Shown in pieces: positions 16,844-28,163 of a stretch of 64,000 nucleotides of DNA; position 1 is the first letter of the stretch, and each line of letters begins with the position of its first letter. Origin of the DNA: Lumbricus rubellus. Lineage: Eukaryota > Annelida > Clitellata > Crassiclitellata > Lumbricidae. The translations under genes were made by a program, and so were the position numbers. The stretch spans positions 37,012,524 through 37,076,523 of the forward strand of contig OX243814.1 in the NCBI GenBank assembly GCA_945859605.1. Direction: 5' to 3'. The notes beneath the pieces are model-generated. The model saw only the letters and a list, made by a program, of their open reading frames with translations, did no database searches and was not told the origin of the DNA.

Positions 16844-19800
16844 TTATTCTTTATTTTGTTTAGTTTTCAGCGTGTAGTGCCCATAGGCTAGGGTGTGGAT
16901 CCCGTCGTCCATTATTACTCTTTTGTCGTCGTCGGCGGACAGAGCTATTTTATTTACTTCTTCGGTGTAAATTTCATGACGATAGGATCGAATGACGTTC
17001 ATCGCTCTCGACTGTTGTCTTTTCGTAAACACGCAGTCTTTGTAATCTGCGTGAGTGATTGATTTCTTGACGACGTTCTTTTTCACACCTTTACATTTCT
17101 TGTAGTCTTCACCCGCCATTTTGTAAGAGTACAACTTGGATCGCAGCCCGACAAATTCTTCAATCTGTTTTCCCGCGGCCTCGTCTTTGAACATACCAAC
17201 CACTTTTTTATTTACACCCGTTTCTATACCTGATGGATGGTCTCTCGGATAGTCTGAAGTATCGAGCATACTTTGGACGTCGGGGGAAATATCTTTGTAG
17301 AAGTCTTCCGTTTTAATTTCATACGCCAAAGAATCGGTATCGGTGAATAATTGCTTGGCCCTATCTCCGTACTTGGCCTTGATGTAATTATAATGAAAAT
17401 CATACATGAGCGTCTTACTGACGTCTAATATACACATCCCTAGATATATCGGCTTGTTGTAAAACAACTTGGTCTTTTTCATGTGAACGGCGATGAGGTT
17501 TTCATCGAAAATCGTTCGTCTGTCGTAATTAGTTTTCGCGACTAGCTTGATAGCTTCCTTCTCATCACTCACCAATCGTATGTCAACTCGATTCTCGATA
17601 GCTTCCATTGTTTTACCGAAAACGCTATTGTTCATCAGCTTGAAAAAGTCTTTCTCAAAATCGTTCGTAGCTTTCGTTCTCAGGTTGGTATTCAGATCGA
17701 TATACTTTTTCAGCCAGGCACTTTCCACGAATTTTATTCCCCGGTGTATTTTTACGATTTTCAACCCGAGACGTTCGTACAATTTTAAATTTCCGTAATG
17801 AACGACGTACTTCTTTTTGTCATTCAAGTTCGGAATTAGTTTTGCGACATTCGATCCCGCAGGTTTTACACTCTCAGGAGCTAGCGGATAATCATTATGC
17901 AGGTCGTGCAATTCCTTTGGATATTCTAAATCGACTTCTAACACACATCCCGCGCCATCTCGTTCGGTAATGTTTCTCCAATCATTCAATTCGTCATCGT
18001 TCATCCATTCAAACCCGTGAGTCGGTAACGGTTTGCTCATCGCCCATCCGTACAAGTTGTTCGCGTCCAAGTATGGAATGAATACTGAATGCTGGGTGGG
18101 ATTGAAAGCTTCCCCCATGTACTCGTTGTTCGCTTTCGCGTATCGATGCGAAATCGTGCTGACGCCTCCTCGTATTCCTTGCTTGATCATCAGTAACATA
18201 TCGTAGTCGCTCAACAACTCCAACTCTACGCCAGTCGTCTTCAACGCCGCATCCCAAGCAAGTCCCGGCGAAGTATAATACCACGCAGGATCTAGGTTGT
18301 AGTTCTTCATACAGACGTCTCTAAAGTTTTCAAATACATCCGCTAATAATAGAACATCCGATAAATTGTACAAGTCGTGATATTGGCGAAATGTTTTGCA
18401 TTCAAATTTGTCCCATACCGTTTTCGCGTGCGCGTAATCTTTTTCGCTGATGCCTGAATCGGTTAGTTTTGAATAGAAGGCATGTTTCGGCGGCAATTCG
18501 GTTTCGTTTAATCTTTCAACACCGTCGACGTAATCATATGGGTAAACGCCTTTTCGGAGTAAAAGATCCAACTTCTCACCCTCAAAATATTTCCCTAAAT
18601 TCTTGCACTGGTCTTTCTGAAGATTTTTCGATAACGCGTCGAGACTCTGGGACATGAATCTTAAACTATCGATAAAACGTAATTCGCGCTTGACTTCTCG
18701 CTCTTTTCCATCTTTGTCGACAAATTTATCGACGACGACCTCTCTGCTGAATGAGATATACTTTTCTTCGTTACAGGGAATGCATTTGATTTTCTCGCCG
18801 TGTTCACCTCGTAATTTCTTGATAAATAAATGGCTGTCATAACCTGTCAAATTGTGAAATACGACGGGGAAGAACTTGGGGACTTTGTATTTCAGATTAC
18901 AAAGGTTGTGAGCGGCACCTCTAAATTTTCCAGTCAAATGACAGTGATCTCGTACCGGTTTTTCTTCGCCTATAAATTCTCGTTCGCATATATGGCAAAC
19001 AGTAGCTGAGTCGAAGAGCTCCTGCTCTTTCTTGCCGAATATCATCTTCTTGGGGAATTTGAACTCGTTGTTTATTCGTTTTACATTTTCTTCGATAGAG
19101 TCTATGAATAACTGAGCAACATCATCGTCTTCGTTTTCAGCTCTTGGGAATAAACTTCATCGTCGAAGCATTTCAAATGATAACAAAACGAGCTGGGCGT
19201 ATGTTTTTGATACTTGTTGGTGTAAGACGTGCTAGGAACGGGTTGACATGTACCGATAGGTTTGATGAACGACTCAAAGTCGGCAAAATACAAAAACGGT
19301 ACACGCATCTTTCTATAGTGATGTGTAAAACTTAGCATAGTCCCAGGTTCCGGAAGTTCTATTCGTTGGGCGTCCTGTTGCGAACAGTACTCAGTATGTT
19401 TGTGAAGCGATTCGACTTTTCTAAAACCGATTAAACATCTTCTGCAATAGTGCATTGAATTATGGGATTTTTCTGTTCGTAGTGCCAGCAATCTGTTAAA
19501 ATTCTTGATCCAGCAATAATGCTTCTTTTCTCCATCAGAAATGAGTAATAGATCCACGCACCTATCATTCTCATGCTTTGATATATATAGTGGGAATACA
19601 TTCACTTCTTTCTCGTAACCAAAAACATTAACACTAATATTATTATTTCGCTCAAACTTACTCAGCACATTAGCATCCGCTGCTACTGGGAATTCGATAC
19701 CAGACCAATTGAGTTGCTCAGACTGTCTAATTAATTCTTTCGTAATTCTTTCGGTATTTTTGTCAACTGGGTTTACAGCTCTCGTTACACACCACTTGAA

Positions 19801-20643
19801 GCATTCATCGTCTTCGTTCTTCATATTAATAATAGCCTTTTTATTCGCTAAATAATCTGGAAGTGGAATATAAGAACTACCTTTCAATGGTTTATATGTC
19901 ACTGTATCGATATCCAACTTCAAAACGGTTTTGAATCTCCAATTACTCCCCCGCATCTGAAAACTTGCCATGCTCTCCTTAATTTTATCCGCTGCGTTGG
20001 TATATATTTCCCTCACATCGGTTGCTTCTAAAATAATATCACTCTTTGATTTGAAATTAGGCTCAGCCGTTACTACTTCGCCGGTTTTCATATCTACTTT
20101 CTCCATTACGCACATGAGATCGAATTGAACTTTTACCCCGCGATTTTTCCCTAGCAGCCTAACTACCTGAGGTCTTACAGCCTTGAGAAAAGTTGCAACA
20201 TCGATCCTGCTGTTACCATCGATCGTGTATCTTTTTGTAAACCCTTTGATGGCCGTCGCAGTCTCTCGAAGTTTGAACCTATGAATGGGCGGTTTTATTT
20301 GAGGGGGTAACTGACTAATCTCACGAGTCAGCCAATCCGAAAAAACTATTTTATTTTTCCCCGTGTTCAAAAATTTCCAAGTATTAGACAAGAATGCCGT
20401 AAGTTCCACTTTTGCTAATCTCGAGTATCCTCGCACACCTCTCTTTTTTGCAATTTCGCGCAAGTCTCGTACAGTGGCGGGAGTATGCGCTGGTGCTTTG
20501 GTGACCTGAGCCCGAGCGCCTAGTCGATCCCCCTGCAATATGAACGCTATGAGTTCCGCTTTTCGCAAACTCGAGTATCCTCTTTGTCCTCTCTGTTTAG
20601 TAATTTGTCGTAATTCTTTCAGATTATACGATGAGTAGTCCAT
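16844..20643 (-). pseudogene. Protein-primed DNA polymerase B, frameshifted
   Basis: Family B polymerase that would replicate the element from a terminal protein. The 5' part ends at a stop at 19102; the 3' part (to 16844) continues in the -1 frame. The frames are jointly open only at 19102-19156, so a one-base indel lies there. Motifs in order: two SAP-like repeats, a C2H2-like finger (YCRRC...HKHTEYC), Exo I YFADFESF, a Cys/His insertion (CHIC...RDHCHLTGKFRGAAHNLCN), Exo II HNLTGYDSH, Exo III YNLSDVLLLADVF, Pol A YLDANNLYGWAM, Pol B KLMNNSVFGKTME, Pol C FTDTDSL. Start chosen at 20643 because its AATATAAAATG context matches the zinc-ribbon gene; an upstream ATG at 20688 is possible. No convincing slippery site was seen, so this looks like damage or a sequencing error. 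Confidence 0.9.
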
Positions 20644-20710
20644 TTTATATTGGGATCTCTTGTCTTTAGGCCGAGCTGTATATTCCATTTTCAGTTATTT
20701 TCTATACGCC

Positions 20711-21261
20711 AGAGAAAAAAATAATAATATTCGATTGATCCAAAGACGATTATAAACCAACGGTGTAAAATCGTTTGCGATATTGTAATCCCGTATCTAC
20801 GTCGTAGTCCGCTCATGCCCCTGCATCACACGGGGGTGAGTTGCCATTGCGCCGACGACGAACGACGATGGTCTCGCTTGGCCCTTGTTGTCGATCCGGT
20901 CGTGGATTCTTGCATGGGCATTCATCGTCGCAGCATTCGCGGATGTGGGCGTCAATTTTAGCAATGAACGCCGCTTTCCACCGTCTTGTAAAATATCCAT
21001 CCCGGCCGCTCGGCTCGGCGATTTTTCGTAATTCAGTAACTTTTTTCGAGTAGTCCATTTTGTATACGCCGGAGATTTTTTTTTTACTTTTTTACTTTTT
21101 TACTTTTTTTACTTTTTTTACTTTTTTTACTTTTTTACTTTTTTACTTTTTTAAGGCTGTACTGGTCAAATTGTCCGAAGGTCAAGGCTGTACTGGTCAA
21201 ATTGTCCGAAGATCAAGGCTGTACTGGTCAAATGAGTCAAATGCCTTCTTCCTGTTCTACT
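20711..21261 (-). repeat. Polinton right terminal inverted repeat
   Basis: Inverse of 5427-5933. The TTTTTAC run (about 21070-21152) is longer than in the left arm, which explains the length difference. The outer ~31-bp units with GGCTGTACTGGTCAAATTGT are present three times. It ends CCTGTTCTACT, followed by the TSD TAAGGC at 21262-21267. Confidence 0.95.
20813..21058 (-). CDS. TIR-encoded small SAP-like protein, right copy
   Basis: Mirror copy of 5589-5834, predicted 81 residues, with Cys instead of Tyr at residue 43. It is transcribed in the same direction as polB, about 170 bp upstream of the polB start. A promoter inside the TIR would therefore read first this ORF and then polB. The N-terminal pattern is that of the polB SAP-like repeats. 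Confidence 0.55.
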   Translation of the reverse strand: MDYSKKVTELRKIAEPSGRDGYFTRRWKAAFIAKIDAHIRECCDDECPCKNPRPDRQQGPSETIVVRRRRNGNSPPCDAGA

Positions 21262-21267
21262 TAAGGC
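21262..21267. repeat. Polinton target-site duplication, right copy (TAAGGC)
   Basis: Exact repeat of 5421-5426, directly after the last TIR base. Confidence 0.93.
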
Positions 21268-21291
21268 TGTTCATGTTTTTGCGTCGGGCGA

Positions 21292-21412
21292 ACAGTGTCT
21301 CAAGCAAGCCCCGAGAGGTAACGATGAATATGAAGAAGTCTGTAATTTATTCCCCTGCTTGGGTGGGGGGGGGGTTGAGTCAGATTTATGGAGAGGGAAG
21401 GGCAGGACAAAT
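21292..21412 (+). repeat. Dispersed repeat also present at 3262-3378
   Basis: CAGTGTCTCAAGC, GAGGTAACGATGAATATGAA, GTCTGTAATTTATTCCCCTG and GAGAGGGAAGGGCAGGACAA align in order with 3262-3378 on the same strand. It starts about 30 bp right of the Polinton. Confidence 0.75.
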
Positions 21413-21552
21413 GACACAAGAAACTGCAAGACAAAGATTGTTTGTGGTGCAAATGATTAGCTTACTCGAATGCATCGGGTAGAAATATGAAACTATTGAC
21501 ATAATACTTCCCTAACATTGGAGGAATTATCATGTGTCGTGTTTTGGATAGA

Positions 21553-22230
21553 TAGATCTCTCTCTCTCTCTGTATGTCTCTCTCTTTGTCTCTGTCTGTC
21601 TGTCTGTCTCTTTGTCCCCTGATCTGCATTAGAGTGTCATCGGGTTGGCATCGATCGGTGACCCTTGATATATCGTTGGTTGATTGAACACAACCGAATC
21701 GATTGATCGAAGAATCTTCAGGACGTCTGCAAGGGACAGAAAACAGACACACGGGACGTCCTCCGCAATTTTCTACATCAACAACAACTATTATAATAGT
21801 CTTGTGTCCATCTCTATATTTATTCGTCTCTCCCCCATCTCGTCTTCTGTCCATTTGTCCGTTCGTTTGTGTTTTGCCTGTCTGTCTGATTGATTGTCTG
21901 TTTGTTTGTTTGTCTGTCTGTCTGGTACTGCATGACCGCTTGTCAGCTTGCTTGTCTCTCAGTCCGATGCTGTCTTTCTGCTTGTACGTCTGTCAGCTTG
22001 CCAGTCTGTCCTCTTGTCTCTCTGTCTGCCACTGTCTGACCGTCTGCTTGTCTGCTTGTCGGTCTGTCTGCCTGCTTATCTGTATGTCTGCTTGTCCCTC
22101 TGTCTGCCACTCTCCATCTGTGTACTTGTCTCTCTTTCTGCTTGTCTGTCTACTATGTTGTATTATATGTTCATTCATTTGCCTGCATGCCTGCATGCCT
22201 GTCTATCAATCAGTTTGTTCTTCTGTTTGA
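21553..22230. repeat. (CTGT)n / CT-rich simple-sequence region
   Basis: Pure TCTC and CTGT runs (21553-21615, 21880-21925) grading into degenerate CTGTCTGCTTGTC-type sequence to about 22230. Open frames rich in Cys/Leu/Ser/Val on the plus strand are translations of the repeat. Confidence 0.85.
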
Positions 22231-23559
22231 AAATTCTTCTGTCCTTTCAACCACCTGCTTGTATCAGTCTGCGTATCTGCATGTACAATTGTACATGTAC
22301 GTTTATATCCATAAAGTGTGCATTCAAGTAATAGCCTCATTTGTAAAAAGCTTTCCAATGTAAACATACCGAAAAATAGGCTAAAGGTCTGCGCGTCGTT
22401 ACGATACATATCCTATAATAATATGCATGTGCTTGTATTTGTGTGGGGTTTGTTAACGTCATTTATATTCATGGAAACGACAAAAATGGCATACACGTTA
22501 CACAGTCTAACATTATATGATTATATGCATGTAGGCCTAAAGCACGTGCAATTTGCGGTTTCATAACATTGCAGAGGTTCAATTGACGTGTTGAAGTGAC
22601 GTCCCAGTAAGATCCAGAGAAAGACCAGAACGTTGGTGAGAGACGATATCATCTGCAGCACAGAGCTATTAAAATTATCATAAGTCTGCATGAGAATAAT
22701 TATGAATGTTGGAGATTTAAGGCGTAACATAATATTGGAGTGCGTGAGCGTAAGCTTAAGGTAGAAGTGCTTGAGATAACAGAAAAACTAGAGCCAAGTT
22801 TAGGTCTAATATAAAATGTAAGAAAGCTTAATCGCAACATAAAAAGAGACACGGTGCTAAGCGTAGCATAAATAAAAGAGAGATTAATGATGACATAAGA
22901 GTAAACAGGCACAGAAGAAAATATCAAAACGCATGCGGGGATAGTCCGCGAGCAATTACGCTTAATGCACGCGATAGGCCTATGAATAGCCTATTGTTAG
23001 GCGACACTAATTATATTATTAGCCTTTTGTCACAACAATGTGTCCCTCTTCAACAATTAACCGTTTTAACCGGTCTTTTACTTTTGCGGCCAATTAATTC
23101 ACGGAAATCCTCCACTATTACCAGACGAGAATATTTAGAAAAAACCCAAACGCTGTCCATTGCAAACGGCAGAAACATTGTTATCTGGCTATCCATCAGT
23201 CACTACTCGCTTTCTGAAGGACGACACTCAATATCAGCTTAATATGCCACTTGTCGTAATCATGAAACGTCTCAGCAGAACGACCAACGCCAATCCATGC
23301 AGCTGGAACTAGATATTGTTCCAATAGTATCCGAAAAACCCGAACAGTGACACGTGACCTCTGTGGCCAGCGCACGATGACCGTGAATTAAGCAATCGAA
23401 AACGACGGCGAAAGAAACAAATAACGCATTGAGAGCAGAATGGGTTTCATTAGAAGTCTGATCGGACAGAAATAGGCCTACTGTACTAGAAAAATATTCG
23501 ATCACTATCTACAATATTATTCTACATGCTATCAAGTATTAGGCCTATTGACCAAAAAC
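22231..23559. other. Non-coding stretch, possible decayed LINE remnant
   Basis: No gene supported. A weak reverse-transcriptase-C-terminus-like reading occurs around 22660-22800 on the plus strand (RAIKIIISLHENNY, then an in-frame stop). It is too weak to call. Confidence 0.4.
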
Positions 23560-23806
23560 CAGGGCTGAAAGTGGTTTAGAAAAGTTGCCGGGTCTGACTT
23601 TGCCGGACGAGCACGCCTTTGACCCGTAAATTTTTCTGACGACTTTTTTAGTCAATTGCCCAAAATTATCCAGAATCCTGTCAATTTGAGATAATTTTTG
23701 GCACCTGGCGACCTGTTTAGCGACCCTGCTGAGACCCGGCAACAGCAGGTCTTGAAAATCGATGTCTGGTCGCAGACCCGTACCGACCCGCTCACTTTCA
23801 GCGCTA
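23560..23806. mobile_element. Small hAT-like element, low confidence
   Basis: Ends CAGGGCTGAAAGTG and CACTTTCAGCGCTA form a 14-bp imperfect inverted repeat. The flanking octamers (CCAAAAAC, CAGAAACG) match at only half the positions, so the duplication is decayed or the ends are misplaced. Confidence 0.4.
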
Positions 23807-23879
23807 CAGAAACGTGCGGCCATCTTGGACACGTTCGACATGATACAATGTCATCTACCGAGTTTTCTACTCTTATAAT

Positions 23880-24120
23880 AATTACTTTAAATAAATTATT
23901 ATTATTATTTTATTTTATTTTTATCACTATTACCAAAACTTCTAGTACTTCTATATTACTGCTGCCACTACTACTACCACTGCTGCTACTACCACTTAGT
24001 CTAGGCGTTCAACTACTACCGCTACCACTGCTGCTGCTACAAATAGCCTACTAAGCTTACTGCTACTGCTACTATACTACTACCTCTACTACTGCTAATA
24101 CAAGTACAACCACTACTAAA
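23880..24120. repeat. (ACT)n/(GCT)n trinucleotide-rich region
   Basis: TTA run, then degenerate CTACTACCACTGCTGCTAC repeats. The plus-strand Leu-rich frame is incidental. Confidence 0.8.
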
Positions 24121-25045
24121 ATCGTCATTGTTGTTATATGTAGGCCCTATCATTTTTACTTGCTTCCCTCGCAAAATGCAAATGTAATTAATAACGAGCA
24201 TGTTGTTTTGCACCATATCGTTTGCACTCATGCACTAATTGCTGTGGCGCTCATGAATGTAATTCCCTGTAATTCTCGATGCCACTGAAAAACTGGTACA
24301 TGGATATGAGCTTAATAACCGGCGCTATACGTACATCAAATTAAATCTGACAAGAGCCTGATCTGAGATTACGGCAGTAATTGCGTTGCAGGCCTAACTA
24401 ATTTCAGCTATATTATTATTTATTATTATCGTTGCAAGTTCATGACCGCACCGTATGGCTTGCAAATGAACAGGAACACAGTGTTTTATATATAATTCAT
24501 ACCTATACAAAATAAATAACTCTTATATCATATATTGGCTAAACGTACAATTGTACATGTATAGCGTAGGCCCCCTACATATTTTATATAATTATATATA
24601 TATATATGTATCTATTATGACTCAATATAATATTTGATTATATTAAATTTCTATGTTCCACATTCCGTGCACCAATGTATAATTAATTATTAATAGCCTA
24701 CACATAGTAGGCCTAATAACAAAACATCCAAATAATAAAAGTCTATTAGCAATCAGGACTAACTTCAATATTGATTCATAAACTAAAACCAAGCACACGC
24801 AATTATTTCACCCTTTGGACCATGGCGAATTGACCAACGGATGGGTCTGTGAGGGCAAAGCTTCGGACGATTTGACACTAGGCTACGACCGCAGCATTTC
24901 TGAATAAGCCTACATCAAAGTCGTATCTGTTATCCACACATGCATTGTAATGCATGACTTGCATGTATGGCATATAATTATGCATGCAAACATGAATAGC
25001 GCCGCTACAAATGTATCCCATAATTGTGTATGCATATATGCATGC
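24121..25045. other. Non-coding AT-rich stretch
   Basis: No gene recognised. Contains a (TA)n run near 24592-24606 and an ACAATTGTACATGT palindromic motif (24548-24561) that also occurs near 605 and 22285. Confidence 0.5.
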
Positions 25046-25362
25046 ACGTGTGTATGTATGTATGTATGTATGTATGTATGTATGTATGTATGTATGTATG
25101 TATGTATGTATGTATGTATGTATGTATGTATGTATGTATGTATGTATGTATGTATGTATGTATGTATGTATGTATGTATGTATGTATGTATGTATGTATG
25201 TATGTATGTATGTATGTATGTATATATGTATCTATGTATGTATGTATGTATGTATGTACATGTATGTATGTATGTATGTATGTATGTATGTATGTATGTA
25301 TGTATGTATGTATGTATGTATGTATGTATGTATGTATGTATGTATGTATGTATGTATGTATG

Positions 25363-25413
<51 letters not shown>

Positions 25414-25500
25414 TACATACATACATACATACATACATACATACATACATACATACTATGTATGTATGTATCTATGTATGTATCTATGTATCTACATGTA
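25046..25500. repeat. (TATG)n array switching to (CATA)n
   Basis: About 360 bp of TATG units (25046-25411), then about 45 bp of ATAC/CATA units (25413-25456), then TATG again. All the Tyr-Val-Cys-Met or Thr-Tyr-Ile-His frames on both strands are repeat translations. Confidence 0.95.
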
Positions 25501-25748
25501 TGTTATGTATGTATGCACGATTATTTGTATGTATACACACTTGCATATATGTTTGAATATGGACTCTTGTTTGGCAGCTGAAAACATGTATTGTATACAC
25601 TCGTCAACGCTTACTCCGTGCATAATGGCACATTGTAAAGATCTGTTGACATTTATGCATCGCGTCTGGTGCGTTGTCTCTTATCGCTGGCACATAAAAA
25701 CCGTCGATGAAAATGTTGTTTATTTGCACAAATCGCCGCCCTAGAGTT

Positions 25749-26406
25749 ATAATGCTCTATCATAGCTTTTGGCGAAACCGAGAAAAAAGACTTTAAAGTT
25801 TGGTCACTGTTTTAGGCCCAACATTCTTAATTTCATTGTTTTGCAGTATAATTCTATCATTTTTAGATTCCTGCCAGTGACTTGTTTTGAAAAATATATA
25901 TATTTCGTTGAACAAAAGTAAAAAATATAGAAAAATTTAAGAAAATACAAAATATATGTTACAGCAAAACGTTTCGATCAGACATAGTAAATTTAACCAT
26001 GTAAAGTAATACACGAAGTATTTATTCTAATCGCGTCCTCAGTATTATATTGCTCTATCATACACTGCGAGCATTCTTTTGCTCTAACTCAGCGTAATGG
26101 TTTCGCCTATGATGATGAGAGAGCATTAATACCCTGAAATTTTTTATTCAGTGAAACTTTGCTCTATCATAGTCAAAAGCAGCCTTGTGATTGGCTGCCG
26201 ACGAGTAATGATAGAGCATTATAACCCTAAGAAAGTCTAGATTGGAAACAGTTTCGCAAGATAGAGCATTTAAATACTGACTTATAACTAAGAAACGGCC
26301 GCTGCAATCAGCTAGCTTCTTTGTCTAATGATAGAGCAAATGCTACCCTGATGAAATGGATACCAAACTCGATTTTTCAAAAAAATTCATGATAGAGCAT
26401 TATAGC
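25749..26406. repeat. Array of GATAGAGCA motifs on both strands
   Basis: Eight occurrences of (T)GATAGAGCA or its complement, near 25751 (-), 26051 (-), 26117 (variant GAGAGAGCA), 26162 (-), 26210, 26260, 26329 and 26391. Several are followed by TTATAACCCT or a variant. Spacing is irregular, 40-300 bp. I know no family with this signature. Confidence 0.65.
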
Positions 26407-26600
26407 TCTCAGGCGGCGAAATGTTGTCAAATGTTGTTTTGCTCATCTCGACCACTAGATCCGCAAATGTTTTTAGATGCAATTCATTCGGATTTGGGTC
26501 TTTCGGAACTACGTGAACCGAAAGTGCTTTCTGGCATGTTTGGTTATATGCCATGAGTTACTAGTTACCCAATTTTAACCAGATGATGACACATTTCTGG

Positions 26601-26735
26601 TAGTCTCTCCTCTGCTTTGTCTCTTCTCAAAACCTGTTTCTTCTCGCGGGGCCTTGCGCACTGGGAGCGCCTCTGAACGGTTCACCCTACTAGAGGCGCT
26701 TTATAAATGTTTAACTACAATACAATACAATACAT
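26601..26735 (+). repeat. SINE 3' part with (ATACA)n tail
   Basis: TGCGCACTGGGAGCGCCTCT, GAACGGTTCACCCTA and GAGGCGCTTTATAAATG followed by ACAATACAATACAATAC. An inverted copy is at 28034-28163. The GCGCTTTATAAA end is shared with other SINEs here (for example 61537). Confidence 0.7.
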
Positions 26736-27172
26736 CCAATACTAGCACAGCTCTCTTCAACATGAAAGAATGACTAGTGCGCCTTGTGGAGGGAAGGGAC
26801 CTTCATTGCTCCACGGATTGATTGCCAAAGCACATGGAGTCAAGAGGAGGCACCTGCCCCCTGGAATCTTGAAACCTATTCTTCTAACTCCTACTTTTTT
26901 GTTTTTTTTCATCAAAATTATTTGCACTAAAGAAACTGTATTCACAATAAATGGGCTTTTTGTTGGATTGGCACAACTCGATAGCCAGGGTTAAATGTTT
27001 TGCAGCAAGAGGTTGAAAAATGCGAGGCAGAAAATTAGGAACGTTCATGCGTATTTTGTATGGATGTTTCGTAATGTAATTTCTCTGTTTAACTGGGTTT
27101 TTAAAATATATTCTGTTGCTTATATAGTTTCTTTTGTGCACTCACATAGGTATACATTCATGCCTGAGCATG

Positions 27173-27205
27173 TCGACTGTATAGAGGACAAATGGGTTAT
27201 GTCCA
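27173..27205 (+). repeat. 33-bp repeat, inverted partner at 29227-29259
   Basis: TCGACTGTATAGAGGACAAA plus GGGTTATGTCCA is matched exactly in inverse orientation about 2 kb away. It belongs to a set of looser matches described in the findings. Confidence 0.8.
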
Positions 27206-28033
27206 CATTTTTTCAAAATCCATGTTTTTAGCGATTCTTATAGGTAATGGCATAAGGCTTCAGGGCACAATAGTTATATGTCCTGCTAAAGTCGTTTTCA
27301 TGGTGCAATACACAAGTTACAAATATCATATGTCATCTTCGTACAAATCCGCAGAGCACAAAGGTCTTATGTGGACATACGACATTTGTGCTCGGAGAAA
27401 TATGGCCAATCAGCTATTGTTTACGCTAATTTTATGCAAGATGGCGTCAAGCCAGTTGGCATGCTGACGGTTCGGAGGTTGGTTATTTTAGTAAATACTG
27501 TAATAAAGAGTTCATATTAAATGGCAGACAATATCTGCTTGTCGGTCTAAAGTAATCAAAAGATGATTTTATAAAGTTCAGTCGCGATTATCCGATGTTC
27601 GCTTAACTTGCGAAGTCGTCGTCGTCAATGGTATTAATCTCGAGTTCGACTTCACACAGTGTGAAAACCAATCGTAAGTTGGCCATAATAATTATTGCAT
27701 CAGTATCAATGGCGTTGCCAGAAATTTATAATGGGAGGGTTTATTGCCTGTCCTTCCTGACACCAACCAAACAGCATTACAGTAAATAAAAAAGGAAAAA
27801 ATTAAGATAGGGTACAAAGTAAGAAAAACAATTGTTACTACACACAATTGTTTTTGTTTTTCTTATTTAAGTGGATAAATAACCTTTAAAAAACTTTTTC
27901 ATAAGCCAATGGTTGACTAACCCCTAAACATTTAATGTTTTTTGCCTCTTGCTTTGTCTCTTGAGTTGTCAAAACTAGTAGAATTTTTTATATTCTCTTT
28001 CATATATCACAATTAAACTTATTGTTTGCAATT
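27206..28033. other. Non-coding stretch
   Basis: No gene recognised. Two looser copies of the ACAAA..TATGTCC motif lie at about 27262-27282 and 27354-27376. Confidence 0.5.
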
Positions 28034-28163
28034 ATTGTATTGTATATTGTATTGCATTAAAACATTTTTAAAGCGCCTCTACTATAGGGTGAACCGTTCA
28101 GAGGCGCTCCCAGTGCGCAAGGCCACGAGAAAAAAGTTTTGAGGAAAGACACTGAGGAGGAGG
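28034..28163 (-). repeat. SINE 3' part, inverted copy of 26601-26735
   Basis: Read on the minus strand: TTGCGCACTGGGAGCGCCTC, GAACGGTTCACCCTATAGTA and GAGGCGCTTTAAAAATG, then an ATACA-type tail. Confidence 0.7.

Larger units (their letters stand above)
5427..21261. mobile_element. Polinton/Maverick element (polintovirus), 15,835 bp
   Basis: The boundaries are read directly: both ends begin AGTAGAACAGGAAGAAGGCA when read inward, TIRs of about 0.5 kb follow, and TAAGGC is duplicated on both sides. It carries the full diagnostic Polinton set: protein-primed PolB, RVE integrase with chromodomain, A32/FtsK-like packaging ATPase, adenain-like protease, and major and minor capsid proteins. It also carries PLA2-like, pVI-like and fibre-like genes. 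Gene order is a rightward morphogenesis block in the middle, with leftward integrase/PLA2 on the left and leftward fibre, protease and polymerase on the right. Damage: a polB frameshift, a shortened integrase catalytic spacing and a hAT insertion in fibre B. It is therefore probably a non-autonomous or dead copy with mostly intact virion genes. Confidence 0.97.

Noticed and set aside
17547..17798. Plus-strand ORFs inside polB, integrase and fibre genes
   Set aside because: They lie opposite strongly conserved coding frames and show no motifs of their own.
22640..22820. Possible LINE reverse-transcriptase tail (RAIKIIISLHENNY)
   Set aside because: Similarity is only suggestive, with an in-frame stop and no other RT blocks nearby.
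24910..25744. Overlapping frames on both strands of 130-260 codons
   Set aside because: They are Tyr-Val-Cys-Met and Thr-Tyr-Ile-His translations of the TATG/CATA microsatellite.
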